From Lachnospiraceae bacterium (GTDB lineage Bacteria; Bacillota; Clostridia; Lachnospirales; Lachnospiraceae), in the NCBI GenBank assembly GCA_900772845.1, contig CAAGSD010000031.1, positions 1-58,266 on the forward strand: a stretch of DNA of 58,266 nucleotides. Reading direction: 5' to 3'. The notes below the pieces were generated by a model. The model worked only from the letters and a program-made list of their open reading frames with translations, was not told the DNA's origin and searched no databases. Of this stretch, positions 22,802 through 32,175 are shown piece after piece. The first letter of the stretch is position 1; each line of letters starts with the position of its first letter. Both the position numbers and the translations under genes were made by a program.

Positions 22802-23974
22802 ATGAACATTATTGCAGAGACGAGAGAAAACATTGAAAACTGGCTGGACAGAAAGCAGAGAAAGGCTTACAAGAGAATGAAGGGGGATAATTACCAGGGC
22901 TATGTGTATCAGCTGATGCTGCCGGATCCCAATATGGATTGTGCCGCAGTGATTCGTCTGACGGATCTGAATATGCTGGTGTTTGAGATGTATTCAGGAA
23001 TTCGTGTATTGGATCCGGTATTGATGGCTCCGGTGGCGTTATATTGTCAGCAGCGGGTGAAGACCGGATTCGGAGGTGTAATAGCAGAAGAACTGAGCGG
23101 ATGCATTACCTATCGTGCGGAAACGGTATTCCGGGAAAACGCAGTTAGTGAAGAGACTTTGGAACTGTATGAAGAGGAAGCCATCCACACCATCAGTACC
23201 CATTATGAGAACCTGAAAGCGTTGGCTTCGGGCAAATTTTTATCATTGGAAGAGCCGGTGGAGATTGCTTACACAGCAGAGAAAAAAGTAGACAAGGCGA
23301 CAGCAACTGAAGCAATCAGAACCTACCTGGAATCAGAAAATCATAATATCAAGGCAGAGAATCTCAATGCAGAAGACCCCAACGGATTTCTGTGTGAGAT
23401 CAGAGTCGGCGGCAAACATCTCATGATAAACTATGCAGTCTCTGATGGGGGAATCCTGACCCTGACAGGGTACTACGGAACAATGCAGATGCCGGTGAAA
23501 AAGGAATACCGGTATGCCGTGGCAGAATATCTCAACAGTCAGAATTCCAATAACCTCTATGGTATGCTCTGTGTGGGAACGGAACATACCGGGTGGTCTT
23601 ACAGCGTCAGTACCAGTCTTCTGGATGAGCCTGTATCTGAGAGAGTTATTTCAAATATGGAGAGAATTCTGATCCATGGTATAATGGACAGCGCAACAGT
23701 AACAGACCGGTTGTCAGCAGGACTTTTGGTCAGTGCTGGAAGACAGGAAAGAGATTTAAAGCAGCAGTTGGAAATGCTGTCAAGTAAACTGCTTGGGAAT
23801 GTGTTAGGTGATCTTCCCTTTGAAGGCGATACCGATAACGAGGAAGAAATCACCGAGGAGGACATCGACGTAGAAGAGAATGATGCAAATGATAACGACA
23901 CAGAGGATGACGTTACCATGGACGACTGGTTAAAGCAGCTCGCCCTTCCGGATCCTGCACCGGAGGCAGTCTGA
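22802..23974 (+). CDS. Hypothetical protein with acidic tail, 390 aa
   Basis: A soluble protein starting MNIIAETRENIENWLDRKQR. The middle carries two similar alpha/beta-looking halves, and the last about 55 residues before the end are Asp/Glu-rich (residues 340-375). No signal peptide or membrane segment is seen and I recognise no family. It has a strong GAGGAGG site and its own promoter region in the 91 bp before. The acidic tail could serve binding to basic partners; this is speculation. Confidence 0.6.
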   Translation: MNIIAETRENIENWLDRKQRKAYKRMKGDNYQGYVYQLMLPDPNMDCAAVIRLTDLNMLVFEMYSGIRVLDPVLMAPVALYCQQRVKTGFGGVIAEELSGCITYRAETVFRENAVSEETLELYEEEAIHTISTHYENLKALASGKFLSLEEPVEIAYTAEKKVDKATATEAIRTYLESENHNIKAENLNAEDPNGFLCEIRVGGKHLMINYAVSDGGILTLTGYYGTMQMPVKKEYRYAVAEYLNSQNSNNLYGMLCVGTEHTGWSYSVSTSLLDEPVSERVISNMERILIHGIMDSATVTDRLSAGLLVSAGRQERDLKQQLEMLSSKLLGNVLGDLPFEGDTDNEEEITEEDIDVEENDANDNDTEDDVTMDDWLKQLALPDPAPEAV

Positions 23975-24043
23975 GAGATGCTATTCCCAGACATCGGATG
24001 CGGTGTGGGTGCGTGAGACCGGTTGTGATGAGGAGAAACGGAT

Positions 24044-24748
24044 ATGAAAGCACTTGTGATACCTGATGTTCATTTGAAACCATATATGTTCATGGAAGCC
24101 GCCGAATGGATGAGAAAGAGCGTGGCGGATCGCACAGTGTGCCTGATGGATATCCCGGATGACTGGAACAGGGAATATGACCTGGAACTGTATGTGCAGA
24201 CTTTTGATGCGGCAATAGCCTTTGCAAAGGAATTCCCCGATACGCTGTGGTGCTACGGGAATCATGATCTGTGCTATCTGTGGAATGAGCGGGAATCGGG
24301 ATACAGCAGGGCAGCAGCCTATCTGGTCAGAAATAAACTGGAGGAGCTTAAGAACGCATTGCCGGACAGAACCCAGATCAGGTATATACATAGAATCGAT
24401 GAGGTATTATTCTGCCATGGCGGCATCTTACAGGCATTTGTAGAGGAAAATGTGAAAAATACAGGCTCTGTGGATGAAACTATCGCAGAGATAAATGCCA
24501 TGGGACCGGAGCAGCTATGGTGCAGTGCCAGCCCCATCTGGTACCGCCCGCAGGAACGGCGGGAAACCATGTATGGAGAAGACGCCCTTTTACAGGTCGT
24601 GGGACATACCCCGGTGGAGAAAATATACCGAAGCGGCAACGTGATCTCCTGCGATGTATTTTCCACTTATCCGGACGGACACCCCATCGGAACACAGAAA
24701 TATCCGGTGATCGACACCGTGGAAAAAACTTTATGGAAAGAAGTATAA
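24044..24748 (+). CDS. Calcineurin-like metallophosphoesterase
   Basis: A 234-aa phosphoesterase with metal-binding motifs: VIPDVHLK (DxH), MDIPDDWN in place of the usual GDxxD, CYGNHDLCYLW (GNHD), CHGG and VGHTPV. The second motif differs from GDxxDRG but keeps acidic residues. The substrate may be a phosphoprotein or a nucleotide and cannot be told from sequence. The ribosome site is TGAGGAG. Confidence 0.85.
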   Translation: MKALVIPDVHLKPYMFMEAAEWMRKSVADRTVCLMDIPDDWNREYDLELYVQTFDAAIAFAKEFPDTLWCYGNHDLCYLWNERESGYSRAAAYLVRNKLEELKNALPDRTQIRYIHRIDEVLFCHGGILQAFVEENVKNTGSVDETIAEINAMGPEQLWCSASPIWYRPQERRETMYGEDALLQVVGHTPVEKIYRSGNVISCDVFSTYPDGHPIGTQKYPVIDTVEKTLWKEV

Positions 24749-24795
24749 GCAGGCCGGACAAGCATACTATATAAAATAAGCAAATAATAAGATAT

Positions 24796-24848
24796 AGTGC
24801 AAAAATTGCACTGTATATATTGACGAGGTGTAATTATTGCACTATTAT
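24796..24848 (+). promoter_or_regulatory. Promoter and palindromic operators of the XRE-nucleotidyltransferase gene
   Basis: AGTGCAA-AAA-TTGCACT (24796-24812) is a perfect palindrome around its centre, and a second partial one, GTGTAATTATTGCAC, is at 24828-24842. Between and over them are TTGACG (24820-24825) and TATTAT (24843-24848) with a 17-nt spacer. The downstream protein has an HTH domain, so autoregulation at these sites is likely. Confidence 0.65.
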
Positions 24849-24865
24849 ATATAAAGAGGTGCAAA

Positions 24866-25339
24866 ATGAGTAAATTAAAAAGTCTGCGAATAGAAAAAAA
24901 ACTCACACAACAACAAGTGGCGGATTTGATGGGGATTTCCTTGCGTTCTTATAAATCATACGAAAATGATGAAGAGAAAACAGGAACATTGAAATATAAT
25001 TATATTATTGAAAAATTGTCAGAAATAAATCCGATAGACGAAAATCATGGGATAGTAGATATAGACTATATCAGACAGAAATGTCAAAGTGTGTTTGAAG
25101 GATATGAAATAGAATTTTGCTATCTGTTTGGATCCTATGCGAAGGGTAAAGCAACGCCGGAGAGTGATGTGGATCTGCTGATTTCAACTGAGGTAAGCGG
25201 GTTGAAATTTTACGGATTAGTAGAAGAGATAAGGGCAGCGTTGCATAAGAAAGTGGATGTTCTTAATATGGAGCAGCTGATGGATAATTCGGAACTGACA
25301 AAAGAAATCTTAAAAGATGGGATAAAGATATATGGATAA
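24866..25339 (+). CDS. XRE-HTH fused to MNT-type nucleotidyltransferase
   Basis: A 157-aa fusion: an XRE helix-turn-helix at about 1-58 (RIEKKLTQQQVADLMGISLRSY) and a minimal nucleotidyltransferase at about 78-157 with CYLFGSYAKGKATPESDVDLLI, keeping the GS...SDxD active site. MNT proteins are antitoxins that modify HEPN-family ribonuclease toxins. The expected HEPN gene does start in overlap at 25332, but it stops after 18 codons, so this antitoxin seems orphaned. It probably represses its own promoter through the palindromes upstream. Confidence 0.82.
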   Translation: MSKLKSLRIEKKLTQQQVADLMGISLRSYKSYENDEEKTGTLKYNYIIEKLSEINPIDENHGIVDIDYIRQKCQSVFEGYEIEFCYLFGSYAKGKATPESDVDLLISTEVSGLKFYGLVEEIRAALHKKVDVLNMEQLMDNSELTKEILKDGIKIYG

Positions 25340-25388
25340 CATAAAAAATGATATTACGGAGCTGTTGGAAATGGTGATGGCACAATAA
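25332..25388 (+). pseudogene. Truncated HEPN-toxin gene remnant
   Basis: An ATG overlapping the end of the MNT gene opens an 18-codon frame (MDNIKNDITELLEMVMAQ) and then a stop. The position and first residues fit the start of a HEPN toxin, which is normally 110-140 aa. The pheS promoter and T-box follow at once, so the rest was deleted. The HEPN identity rests mainly on context. Confidence 0.5.
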
Positions 25389-25399
25389 TCTAAAATACC

Positions 25400-25429
25400 T
25401 TGACATTTCCGCTATTCCGGTATTATCAT
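25400..25429 (+). promoter_or_regulatory. Promoter of the pheST T-box transcript
   Basis: TTGACA (25400-25405) is followed by TATTATCAT (25421-25429). The spacer is 15 nt to TATTAT or 18 nt to TATCAT. It stands about 10-15 bp before the T-box leader. Confidence 0.65.
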
Positions 25430-25435
25430 ATCAAG

Positions 25436-25725
25436 GTAAAGGCAATGAACGTGCACAGTAAGATTCTATTTTCCTGACAGAGAGGGAAGTTCACCGGCTG
25501 AAAAGCTTCCTGAGGTTCAAACAGAATCGAAATTCCCACGCGAGCCGCATACCGGAAGAATTCGAGAGTATGGATTTGGTAGGGTATGACGTTTCCTCAC
25601 TCGTTACGTGAGTTAAGAGTCTTATCGTGAATGTAAATTCTTTTCATTTTTCACATAAGGAATTTGGGTGGTACCGCGGATATGAATTCGTCCCAATGGG
25701 GTGAATTTGTATGTGCGGTTTTTTT
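25436..25725 (+). promoter_or_regulatory. T-box riboswitch for pheST (Phe specifier)
   Basis: A leader of about 290 nt with the T-box core GGTGGTACCGCG (25667-25678). A Stem-I-like region precedes it, with AGTA near 25457 and a likely specifier TTC (25561-25563, Phe). The terminator is CCGC (25674-25677) to GCGG (25715-25718) with an inner long stem, then T7. Uncharged tRNA-Phe should stabilise the antiterminator and allow pheST transcription. Confidence 0.93.
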
Positions 25726-25793
25726 GTAACTATTCAGAGCCAATGGCGAAGCAGCCTTGATGCGATTTTGCGAATGAGGCTCTGAAAAGTTAC
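25726..25793. repeat. MITE-like repeat, copy (b), in the pheS leader
   Basis: The ends are GTAACTATTCAGAGCCAA and the inverted GAGGCTCTGAAAAGTTAC. It is 68 bp and starts right at the last T of the T-box terminator, so it is transcribed between the riboswitch and pheS. As RNA it would form a strong hairpin. No target duplication is seen. Confidence 0.75.
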
Positions 25794-25869
25794 AATATGA
25801 CAATGCAATACACATCCCAGGCACAAGTAAAAATACGTGTGAATCATTCACACAGAAATGAGGAGCAAG

Positions 25870-26913
25870 ATGGCAGATTTAAACGAATTGAATGAAAAAG
25901 TCGAACAGATCAAAGCCGACATCCGGGAACAACTGGAGAAGATCGAGAACACCAAGGGTGTCTACGAGTACAAAAAGACCATTCTTGACAAGAACGGTAT
26001 TATCGGCGGACTGATGAAGCAGATGGGCTCCGTGCCCAAGGAAGAGAAGGCTGACTTCGGTAAGAAGGTCAACGACCTGAAGAACTGGGCAAGCGAGCAT
26101 TTTGACGAGCTGAACACGAAGTTAAAGGAAAAAGAGATGGAGCTGCGCTACGAGAGCGAGAAGATCGATATTTCCATGCCGGCAAAGAGCCGCAAGACCG
26201 GTAATCTGCATCCTGTAACCCAGGTGCGTAACCAGTTGATCGATATTTTCGCATCCATGGGCTTCAGCGTATATGAAGGAACCGAGATCGAGACCGATTA
26301 TTACAACTTCACCGCACTGAATACCCCGCAGGATCACCCCGCAAGAGACATGCAGGATACCTTCTACCTGTCTCCGGAATTCCTGCTTAGAACCCAGACC
26401 TCCGCAGGTCAGGTACACGTGATGGAGAGCCAGAAGCCTCCCATCAAGATCCTGAGCCCCGGTAAAGTATTCCGTTCCGATGATGATGCGACCCATTCTC
26501 CCATGTTCACCCAGATGGAGGGTCTCGTAGTAGACAAGACCATCACTCTGTGCGACCTGAAGGGTATGCTGGAAGTACTGGTACAGAAGATCTTCGGTGA
26601 AGGCACCACCACAAGACTGCGTCCTTCTTACTTCCCGTTCACTGAGCCTTCCGTAGAGGTCGATGTCAGCTGCTTCGCCTGCGGTGGCTGCGGCTGCCGT
26701 CTGTGCAAGGGTACCGGCTGGATCGAAGTGCTGGGTGCAGGTATCGTAAATAAGAAGGTGCTGGAGAACTGCGGCATTGATTCCGAGGAATACAGCGGAC
26801 TGGCATTTGGTATCGGTATTGAGCGTCTGGCAATGTTAAAGTACGGTATTAACAATATCAAGCTGTTATATCAATCTGATATGCGTGTACTGGATCAGAT
26901 CAATGATGACTAA
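25870..26913 (+). CDS. pheS: Phenylalanyl-tRNA synthetase alpha subunit
   Basis: A 347-aa class II synthetase subunit. The N-terminus is a coiled coil (1-90), and the catalytic part has HPVTQVRNQLIDIFASMGF, DHPARDMQDTFYL, LLRTQTSAGQVHVM and the motif 3 region GLAFGIGIERLAMLKYGI. It charges tRNA-Phe with PheT as a heterotetramer. The start at 25870 has GAGGAGCAAG upstream; an ATG 12 nt earlier lacks it. Expression is under the T-box. Confidence 0.97.
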   Translation: MADLNELNEKVEQIKADIREQLEKIENTKGVYEYKKTILDKNGIIGGLMKQMGSVPKEEKADFGKKVNDLKNWASEHFDELNTKLKEKEMELRYESEKIDISMPAKSRKTGNLHPVTQVRNQLIDIFASMGFSVYEGTEIETDYYNFTALNTPQDHPARDMQDTFYLSPEFLLRTQTSAGQVHVMESQKPPIKILSPGKVFRSDDDATHSPMFTQMEGLVVDKTITLCDLKGMLEVLVQKIFGEGTTTRLRPSYFPFTEPSVEVDVSCFACGGCGCRLCKGTGWIEVLGAGIVNKKVLENCGIDSEEYSGLAFGIGIERLAMLKYGINNIKLLYQSDMRVLDQINDD

Positions 26914-27003
26914 GATCACAGGAATATGATTTTAAAACAGTAACGATGCAAGCAACATTACGAGAGGATGTCGTACAAGACGGCATCGAAGGAGGTAAAA
27001 GAT

Positions 27004-29424
27004 ATGTTAGTACCACTTAGTTGGTTAAAAGAATATGTGGATATAGATGTAGAAGCCAAAGAACTGGAAGAGAAGCTGTTCTCCTGCGGTTTTGAGGTAG
27101 AGGAATCCTACGAAGTAGGCAAGGACATCAGCGGCGTGGTAGTCGGACTGGTAGAAGAGTGTGAGCCCATCCCTGAGACCCACTTACATGTATGTAAGGT
27201 AAATGTAGGCGGCGCAGAGCCCCTGCAGATCTGCTGTGGTGCGGATAACGTACATGCGGGCGGCAAATACCCCGTAGCACTGGAAGGTGCACAGGTATAC
27301 GCTACCGCAAAAGATCATGTGACCATCGAAGGCACCATGAAAATTAAAAAAGGCAAGCTGCGCGGTTATGAGTCCTGCGGTATGCTGTGTTCCGGTACCG
27401 AGCTGGGACTGAACGAGGATCTGTATCCCGGTGCAGGCTACAACGGATTGCTGGTACTGCCGGAGGATGCCGAGATCGGTGCAGATGTAAAGCCTCTGTT
27501 ACAGTTGGATGACTGGATCTTTGACATTGCCATTACCGCTAACAGACCGGACTGTGAGAGCATCTTCGGTATTGCCAGAGAAGTAGCGGCGATCCTGAAC
27601 AAACCCGTGAAGACTCCGGCACTGGATTACACCGAGAGCGGCGTTACCAAGGATGGTTTCACCGTAACTGTGGATGCTCCGGATCTGTGCCCCAGATATA
27701 TCGCACACTATGTAACGGATGTAAAAATCGGCGAATCCCCCGCATGGATGAAGAGACGTCTGGCACTGGTAGGCATCGGATCTATCTCCAACGTGGTAGA
27801 TATCACGAACTACATCTTAAAAGAGCTGGGTCAGCCCATGCACGCATTTGACTCTTCTTACATTGAAGGCAATGCCATCCACGTAAGACGTGCTCATGAT
27901 AAAGAAAAGATCATGACCCTGGATGAAAAAGAGTTTGAATTAAACGAAAACAACCTCGTCATCTGCGATGGCGTAAAGCCCGTAGCTTTAGCAGGTATCA
28001 TGGGCGGTTTAAATTCCGAGATCCGAGATACCACAGAGGCTGTTATCTTCGAGTCCGCAAAATTTGCCAGAGACAATATCCGTAAGAGCTCCAGAGCACT
28101 GGGACAGTCTTCCGATTCTTCCCAGAGATATGCCAAGGGTGTGGATGAGTATGCTACCGTTATGGCAAGCAAGAGAGCACTGCATCTGATCGAGGAGCTG
28201 GGTTGTGGTAAAGTATCCTCTACCCACGTAGAGGCAAACACCGGCAACTCCATCGAGCCTACCGAGATGAAGGCAAGCATCAAGAAGGTAAACGGCGTAC
28301 TGGGTATTGAAGTACCTACCGCTGACATCGAGAGAATCTTAAAGTCTCTGAATTTCCAGCCTGTAATTAACGGTGATGAACTGACTATTCAGGTTCCTGC
28401 GTACCGTGAAGATATGGAATCCTATCCCGATATTGCAGAGGAAGTCATCCGTATGTACGGTTACGACCATGTAACCCCGACCTTCCTGAAAGCAGCAGCC
28501 GTAACCAGCGGTGGTATGAATACAAAGCAGAAGACCGAACTTAAGATCAAGAAAGCACTGTGTGCACAGGGCGCATTTGAGGGTGTACATTACTCCTTCT
28601 TCTCCCCTTCCGATCTGAATCTGTTAGGTCTGCCCGAGGATGCACCGGAGAGACATGCGATCCGCCTGATCAACCCGATCAACGAGGATCTGTCCCTGAT
28701 GCGTACCACTTTGGCGCCCCAGATGATCCATGCGATCGCCCGCAACCAGAAGAACGGCTGTCTGGAAGGCAGAGTATATGAGATCGGCAATAAATTCATC
28801 CCTAAGGATCTGCCTCTGACCGAGTATCCTGATGAGAGAGAGACCATCTGCATCGGTATCTGGGGTAAGGAAGAGAATTTCTTCACCCTGAAAGGTCTGG
28901 TAGACACGGTAGCAGAGACGCTGTTCATTGATTTCGAATATGTAGAGGACAAGAAGACCTTCTTGCATCCTTATCGTACCGCAAAGATCCTGTACAACGG
29001 CGAAGAGATCGGCTACTTAGGTCAGCTGACCTACGAGATCCAGAAGGAAGAAGACATGCGTGAGTCCGCATACATCGCAGAGATCGATCTGAAAGCACTG
29101 CGTCCCGTATACGGCAAGGTTCCCACCTTTGCTCCCATCTCCAAGTTCGCAAAAGAGACCAGAGACCTGGCACTGGTAATGAACAAGTCTGTTACCTGCG
29201 GCGAAGTAGAGAAGGCTATTGCAGAAGCCAGCAGCTTCGTAGAGTCCGTAGAACTCTTCGATGTCTACGAGGGATTACAGGTAGGACCCGAGAAGAAGTC
29301 CATGGCATTCACCGTAACCTTCGCCCCGAAGGAGGAAGAATTCACCACAGAAGCAGTGGACGGCTATGTGAAGAAGATCCTGAAGAATCTGAACAACAAG
29401 CTGGGTGTGGAGCTTAGATCCTGA
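27004..29424 (+). CDS. pheT: Phenylalanyl-tRNA synthetase beta subunit
   Basis: An 806-aa subunit with the full domain set: an OB-fold tRNA-binding domain (about 40-150), B3/B4 editing domain, B5 domain (EMKASIKKVNGVLGIEVP region), catalytic-like core, and a C-terminal ferredoxin-like anticodon-binding domain (ISKFAKETRDLALVMNK...YEGLQVGPEKKSMAFTVTF). The length is normal. GGAGGTAAAAGAT marks the start at 27004. It is co-transcribed with pheS. Confidence 0.97.
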   Translation: MLVPLSWLKEYVDIDVEAKELEEKLFSCGFEVEESYEVGKDISGVVVGLVEECEPIPETHLHVCKVNVGGAEPLQICCGADNVHAGGKYPVALEGAQVYATAKDHVTIEGTMKIKKGKLRGYESCGMLCSGTELGLNEDLYPGAGYNGLLVLPEDAEIGADVKPLLQLDDWIFDIAITANRPDCESIFGIAREVAAILNKPVKTPALDYTESGVTKDGFTVTVDAPDLCPRYIAHYVTDVKIGESPAWMKRRLALVGIGSISNVVDITNYILKELGQPMHAFDSSYIEGNAIHVRRAHDKEKIMTLDEKEFELNENNLVICDGVKPVALAGIMGGLNSEIRDTTEAVIFESAKFARDNIRKSSRALGQSSDSSQRYAKGVDEYATVMASKRALHLIEELGCGKVSSTHVEANTGNSIEPTEMKASIKKVNGVLGIEVPTADIERILKSLNFQPVINGDELTIQVPAYREDMESYPDIAEEVIRMYGYDHVTPTFLKAAAVTSGGMNTKQKTELKIKKALCAQGAFEGVHYSFFSPSDLNLLGLPEDAPERHAIRLINPINEDLSLMRTTLAPQMIHAIARNQKNGCLEGRVYEIGNKFIPKDLPLTEYPDERETICIGIWGKEENFFTLKGLVDTVAETLFIDFEYVEDKKTFLHPYRTAKILYNGEEIGYLGQLTYEIQKEEDMRESAYIAEIDLKALRPVYGKVPTFAPISKFAKETRDLALVMNKSVTCGEVEKAIAEASSFVESVELFDVYEGLQVGPEKKSMAFTVTFAPKEEEFTTEAVDGYVKKILKNLNNKLGVELRS

Positions 29425-29439
29425 TAATAAGGCAGAAAG

Positions 29440-29476
29440 AAAGCGGCTAACCATAGAAAGGTTGGTCGCTTTTTTC
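29440..29476 (+). terminator. Terminator of pheST
   Basis: AAGCGGCTAACC (29441-29452) pairs with GGTTGGTCGCTT (29460-29471), followed by TTTTT. It also stands between pheT and the convergent DUF4143 ATPase gene. Confidence 0.9.
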
Positions 29477-29484
29477 AGATTTTT

Positions 29485-30783
29485 TTATAATTGATCGATC
29501 TGTTCTATTGCATATAAAGGTAGATTAATAAGCCAGTCTTCTTCTTTATAGTCTGACATAGAAGTACGGATAGAAACTGTGGGAGAAAATTTCTCATGGT
29601 AAGTTTTTAAGCTTTTGGCCCGGAGATTGACTTCAGCCTTTACCTCCACAGGGATGATCTGTTCGCCCGTATCAACAACGAAATCAACCTCGCAGGAGCC
29701 TCTGTCGTTGGTGTAATAATAAATGTTTAAGTCCTCGACATTTTTTAATTGCTGGCAAACATATTGTTCTGTAAGTGCGCCTTTGAATTCAACAAAAAGA
29801 TCATTGCCATCCAGCAAAGTCTGTTGACGGAGTCCCACCATACAACTGAGAAGTCCGACATCTACCACAAACAGTTTAAAAGCCTTTAGGTCTTCATATG
29901 CTTTCAAGGGAATATTCGCCGTATTTATCCGGCTGACCTTATGTACAAGACCACAATCGCAAAGCCACATCAGTGCGGTTTCATAGTCTTTCGCACGGGC
30001 ACCTTCGCGGATGAGTCCGTAAATAAATTTTTTATTTTCTTTTGCCAATTGAGAAGGAATACTGTTCCAAAGCATACGAAGCCTTGGAACAATTTCATTA
30101 GGGGCGTGCTTGGAAAAATCCTGTTCGTATGCTGCCAAAATCCGTTTCTGAACAGTACGCACTTCATTGAAGTCTTTGTTTTCTGCGAAAATCTGTACTG
30201 CTTCGGGCATACCGCCGACATAGTAATAGTGTTTTAAAGCATCGATATATGTCTGCTTAAAGCTGGTAATCATTTGAAAGTCCTGTTTATCAAGTAATTC
30301 AGCAAAGCGTTCTTTACCATTAGCCATTAAAAACTCTTTGAATGAAAGGGGATAAAGCTTCAAAAAATCCACCTTGCCGACAGGAAAAGAGGTTCCCTGA
30401 TGCAGGGCAATACCGAGCAATGAACCAGCGCACACAATATGATACTGGGGGGCATTTTCGCAGAAATACTTAAGAGATGTCAATGCTCTCGGAACCTCCT
30501 GGACTTCGTCAAAAATCAAGAGAGAGTTATCAGCATCAATTTTGTGGCCTGCGTACAGCTCTAACCCCATAATTAAACGATCGGTATCCAGATCGGATGC
30601 AAATAATTCAACCATTCTGGAGTTGGAATCAAAGTTGATATATACGGTATTTTCATACGCCTGCCTGCCGAATTCTTTCATCAGCCATGTCTTTCCCACC
30701 TGACGCGCACCTTCAATAATTAAAGGTTTGCGGTGTCTGCTTTGCTTCCAATTTAATAGTTTTTCCATAGCAATTCGGTACAT
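29485..30783 (-). CDS. AAA ATPase with DUF4143 domain
   Basis: A 432-aa protein of the AAA_14/DUF4143 family. It has Walker A GARQVGKTW (about 22-30), Walker B LLIFDEVQEVP, and a C-terminal DUF4143 domain with a PD-(D/E)xK-like segment (GSCEVDFVVDTGEQIIPVEVKAE). Such genes are common, variable accessory genes whose role is unclear. The start at 30783 is supported by CCGGAGG. It is a single gene facing pheT. Confidence 0.88.
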   Translation of the reverse strand: MYRIAMEKLLNWKQSRHRKPLIIEGARQVGKTWLMKEFGRQAYENTVYINFDSNSRMVELFASDLDTDRLIMGLELYAGHKIDADNSLLIFDEVQEVPRALTSLKYFCENAPQYHIVCAGSLLGIALHQGTSFPVGKVDFLKLYPLSFKEFLMANGKERFAELLDKQDFQMITSFKQTYIDALKHYYYVGGMPEAVQIFAENKDFNEVRTVQKRILAAYEQDFSKHAPNEIVPRLRMLWNSIPSQLAKENKKFIYGLIREGARAKDYETALMWLCDCGLVHKVSRINTANIPLKAYEDLKAFKLFVVDVGLLSCMVGLRQQTLLDGNDLFVEFKGALTEQYVCQQLKNVEDLNIYYYTNDRGSCEVDFVVDTGEQIIPVEVKAEVNLRAKSLKTYHEKFSPTVSIRTSMSDYKEEDWLINLPLYAIEQIDQL

Positions 30784-31109
30784 GCAGGAACCTCCGGTTT
30801 CATAATATGAGTATAGTATAGCATTATAATACAAAAACTACAACGAACTTTTGATGACAAATCACATTTTTTACAACGAATAATGATGCTGTATAATTTT
30901 CCGATTCTATTTTCAGTAAATTTGGTTATGATAATACTACCAGAAGCTCCCACGCCTCTCATTGATATGTCAAAGAGGGTACGTTTTTATCTGAATAGGA
31001 AGGTCATATACTTATTTTTGCGATAACACTATTTGACACAGAATAAAAATAGTATATAATTAATAATGCTATACAAAAAATAGATGGTAATATAATACGG
31101 GAGAATAGC
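30784..31109. promoter_or_regulatory. Divergent intergenic region with LysR promoter
   Basis: This 326-bp AT-rich segment separates the minus-strand ATPase from lysR. On the plus strand TTGACA (31033-31038), 16 nt and TATAAT (31055-31060) form a strong promoter for the LysR gene. AATGCTATACAAAAAATAG just after is a possible LysR box. No gene is seen. Confidence 0.65.
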
Positions 31110-32015
31110 ATGGATTCTAAGAGCTTACGTTTTTTTCTGGTAATAGCAGAAGAGGAAAATATGTCAAAAGCAGCGGAAAGATTACATATGTCGCAGCCTC
31201 CGCTAAGCCGTCAGTTGAAACTACTGGAGGAGGAAGTCGGGACGGAGCTGTTTGAAAGAGGACATGGCAGACTCAGACTTACTGCGGCGGGAATCTATTT
31301 AAAAGAACAGGCTTATGAAATCCTCTCATTGCTGGATAAGACAAAACAACATTTACAAACGGAATTCAGAGAGGATGAAGGGGATATTACAATCGGAACA
31401 ATAGAAACAGTAGGAATCAATATTTTGCCGAAATGGATTGCGGATTATCATGAAAAGAAACCCAAAGTGACATATCATGTGATAAATGGAAATACAGATA
31501 ACATTATGGATCAGGTGGTAAAGGGAATTTATGATATCGGAATTGTCAGGGAGCCATTTAACAGTGAGCCCTTCGAATGTATCAGACTGCCGGAAGAACC
31601 GTGGATTGCGGTATTACCGAAGGAATATCCGATTGCAACTTTGGGGAAGAACATTGATTTGGCGGAATTGTCCAGATCCCCACTGATTCTTCCCACCAGG
31701 GCGATTCATGAGGAACAAATCCGGCGATGGTTTGAGATGATCGGATCAAAACCGGAGGTGGTCTGTTTCTACAGTTCTTTAAGCAGTGGCATTGCACTTG
31801 TGAAAAATAATGTAGGGCTGCTATTGTGTCCGGAATCCGCCAGCAGTTTTATCGGGGATTCCGGATTGATGGTAAAAAAGATTACGAACCCGGCACTGAG
31901 CAGTAGATCCGTAATTATAACCAGAAAATATGTTACAAAGGCACCGGCAGTCCGCAGTTTCTTAAAAATGATTAAGGAGCAGCTTCCAGAACAAGACGAT
32001 ATAGAAAATGAATAA
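31110..32015 (+). CDS. LysR-family transcription regulator
   Basis: A 301-aa LysR regulator: winged HTH at 1-60 (FFLVIAEEENMSKAAERLHMSQPPLSRQLKLLEEEVGTELF) and a periplasmic-binding-like effector domain from about 90. It lies directly before the importer/OCD/PrpD operon on the same strand and is its likely regulator; the effector is probably the operon's substrate or a product. The strong promoter suggests autoregulation at nearby TATAC-type sites. Confidence 0.9.
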   Translation: MDSKSLRFFLVIAEEENMSKAAERLHMSQPPLSRQLKLLEEEVGTELFERGHGRLRLTAAGIYLKEQAYEILSLLDKTKQHLQTEFREDEGDITIGTIETVGINILPKWIADYHEKKPKVTYHVINGNTDNIMDQVVKGIYDIGIVREPFNSEPFECIRLPEEPWIAVLPKEYPIATLGKNIDLAELSRSPLILPTRAIHEEQIRRWFEMIGSKPEVVCFYSSLSSGIALVKNNVGLLLCPESASSFIGDSGLMVKKITNPALSSRSVIITRKYVTKAPAVRSFLKMIKEQLPEQDDIENE

Positions 32016-32116
32016 AATTAGCAATACTATACAGATGCTGAATTGAAAGAGGCAACTTATAGATTTGACATCTATTGACGAATGTGAGAAGATGCTTGCA
32101 ACAGAACAACATTTTG

Positions 32117-32160
32117 AAAAGACAGAGAGGTCTATTATGATCTTTCTGTCTTTTTGTTTT
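32117..32160 (+). terminator. Terminator hairpin in front of the permease operon
   Basis: AAAAGACAGAGA pairs with TCTTTCTGTCTTTT (approximate arms 32117-32128 and 32141-32154), followed by TTTGTTTT. It ends just before the ribosome site GAGGAG of the first permease. It stops lysR transcription or acts as an attenuator of the operon. Confidence 0.75.
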
Positions 32161-32175
32161 GAGGAGTGAAAGCGT

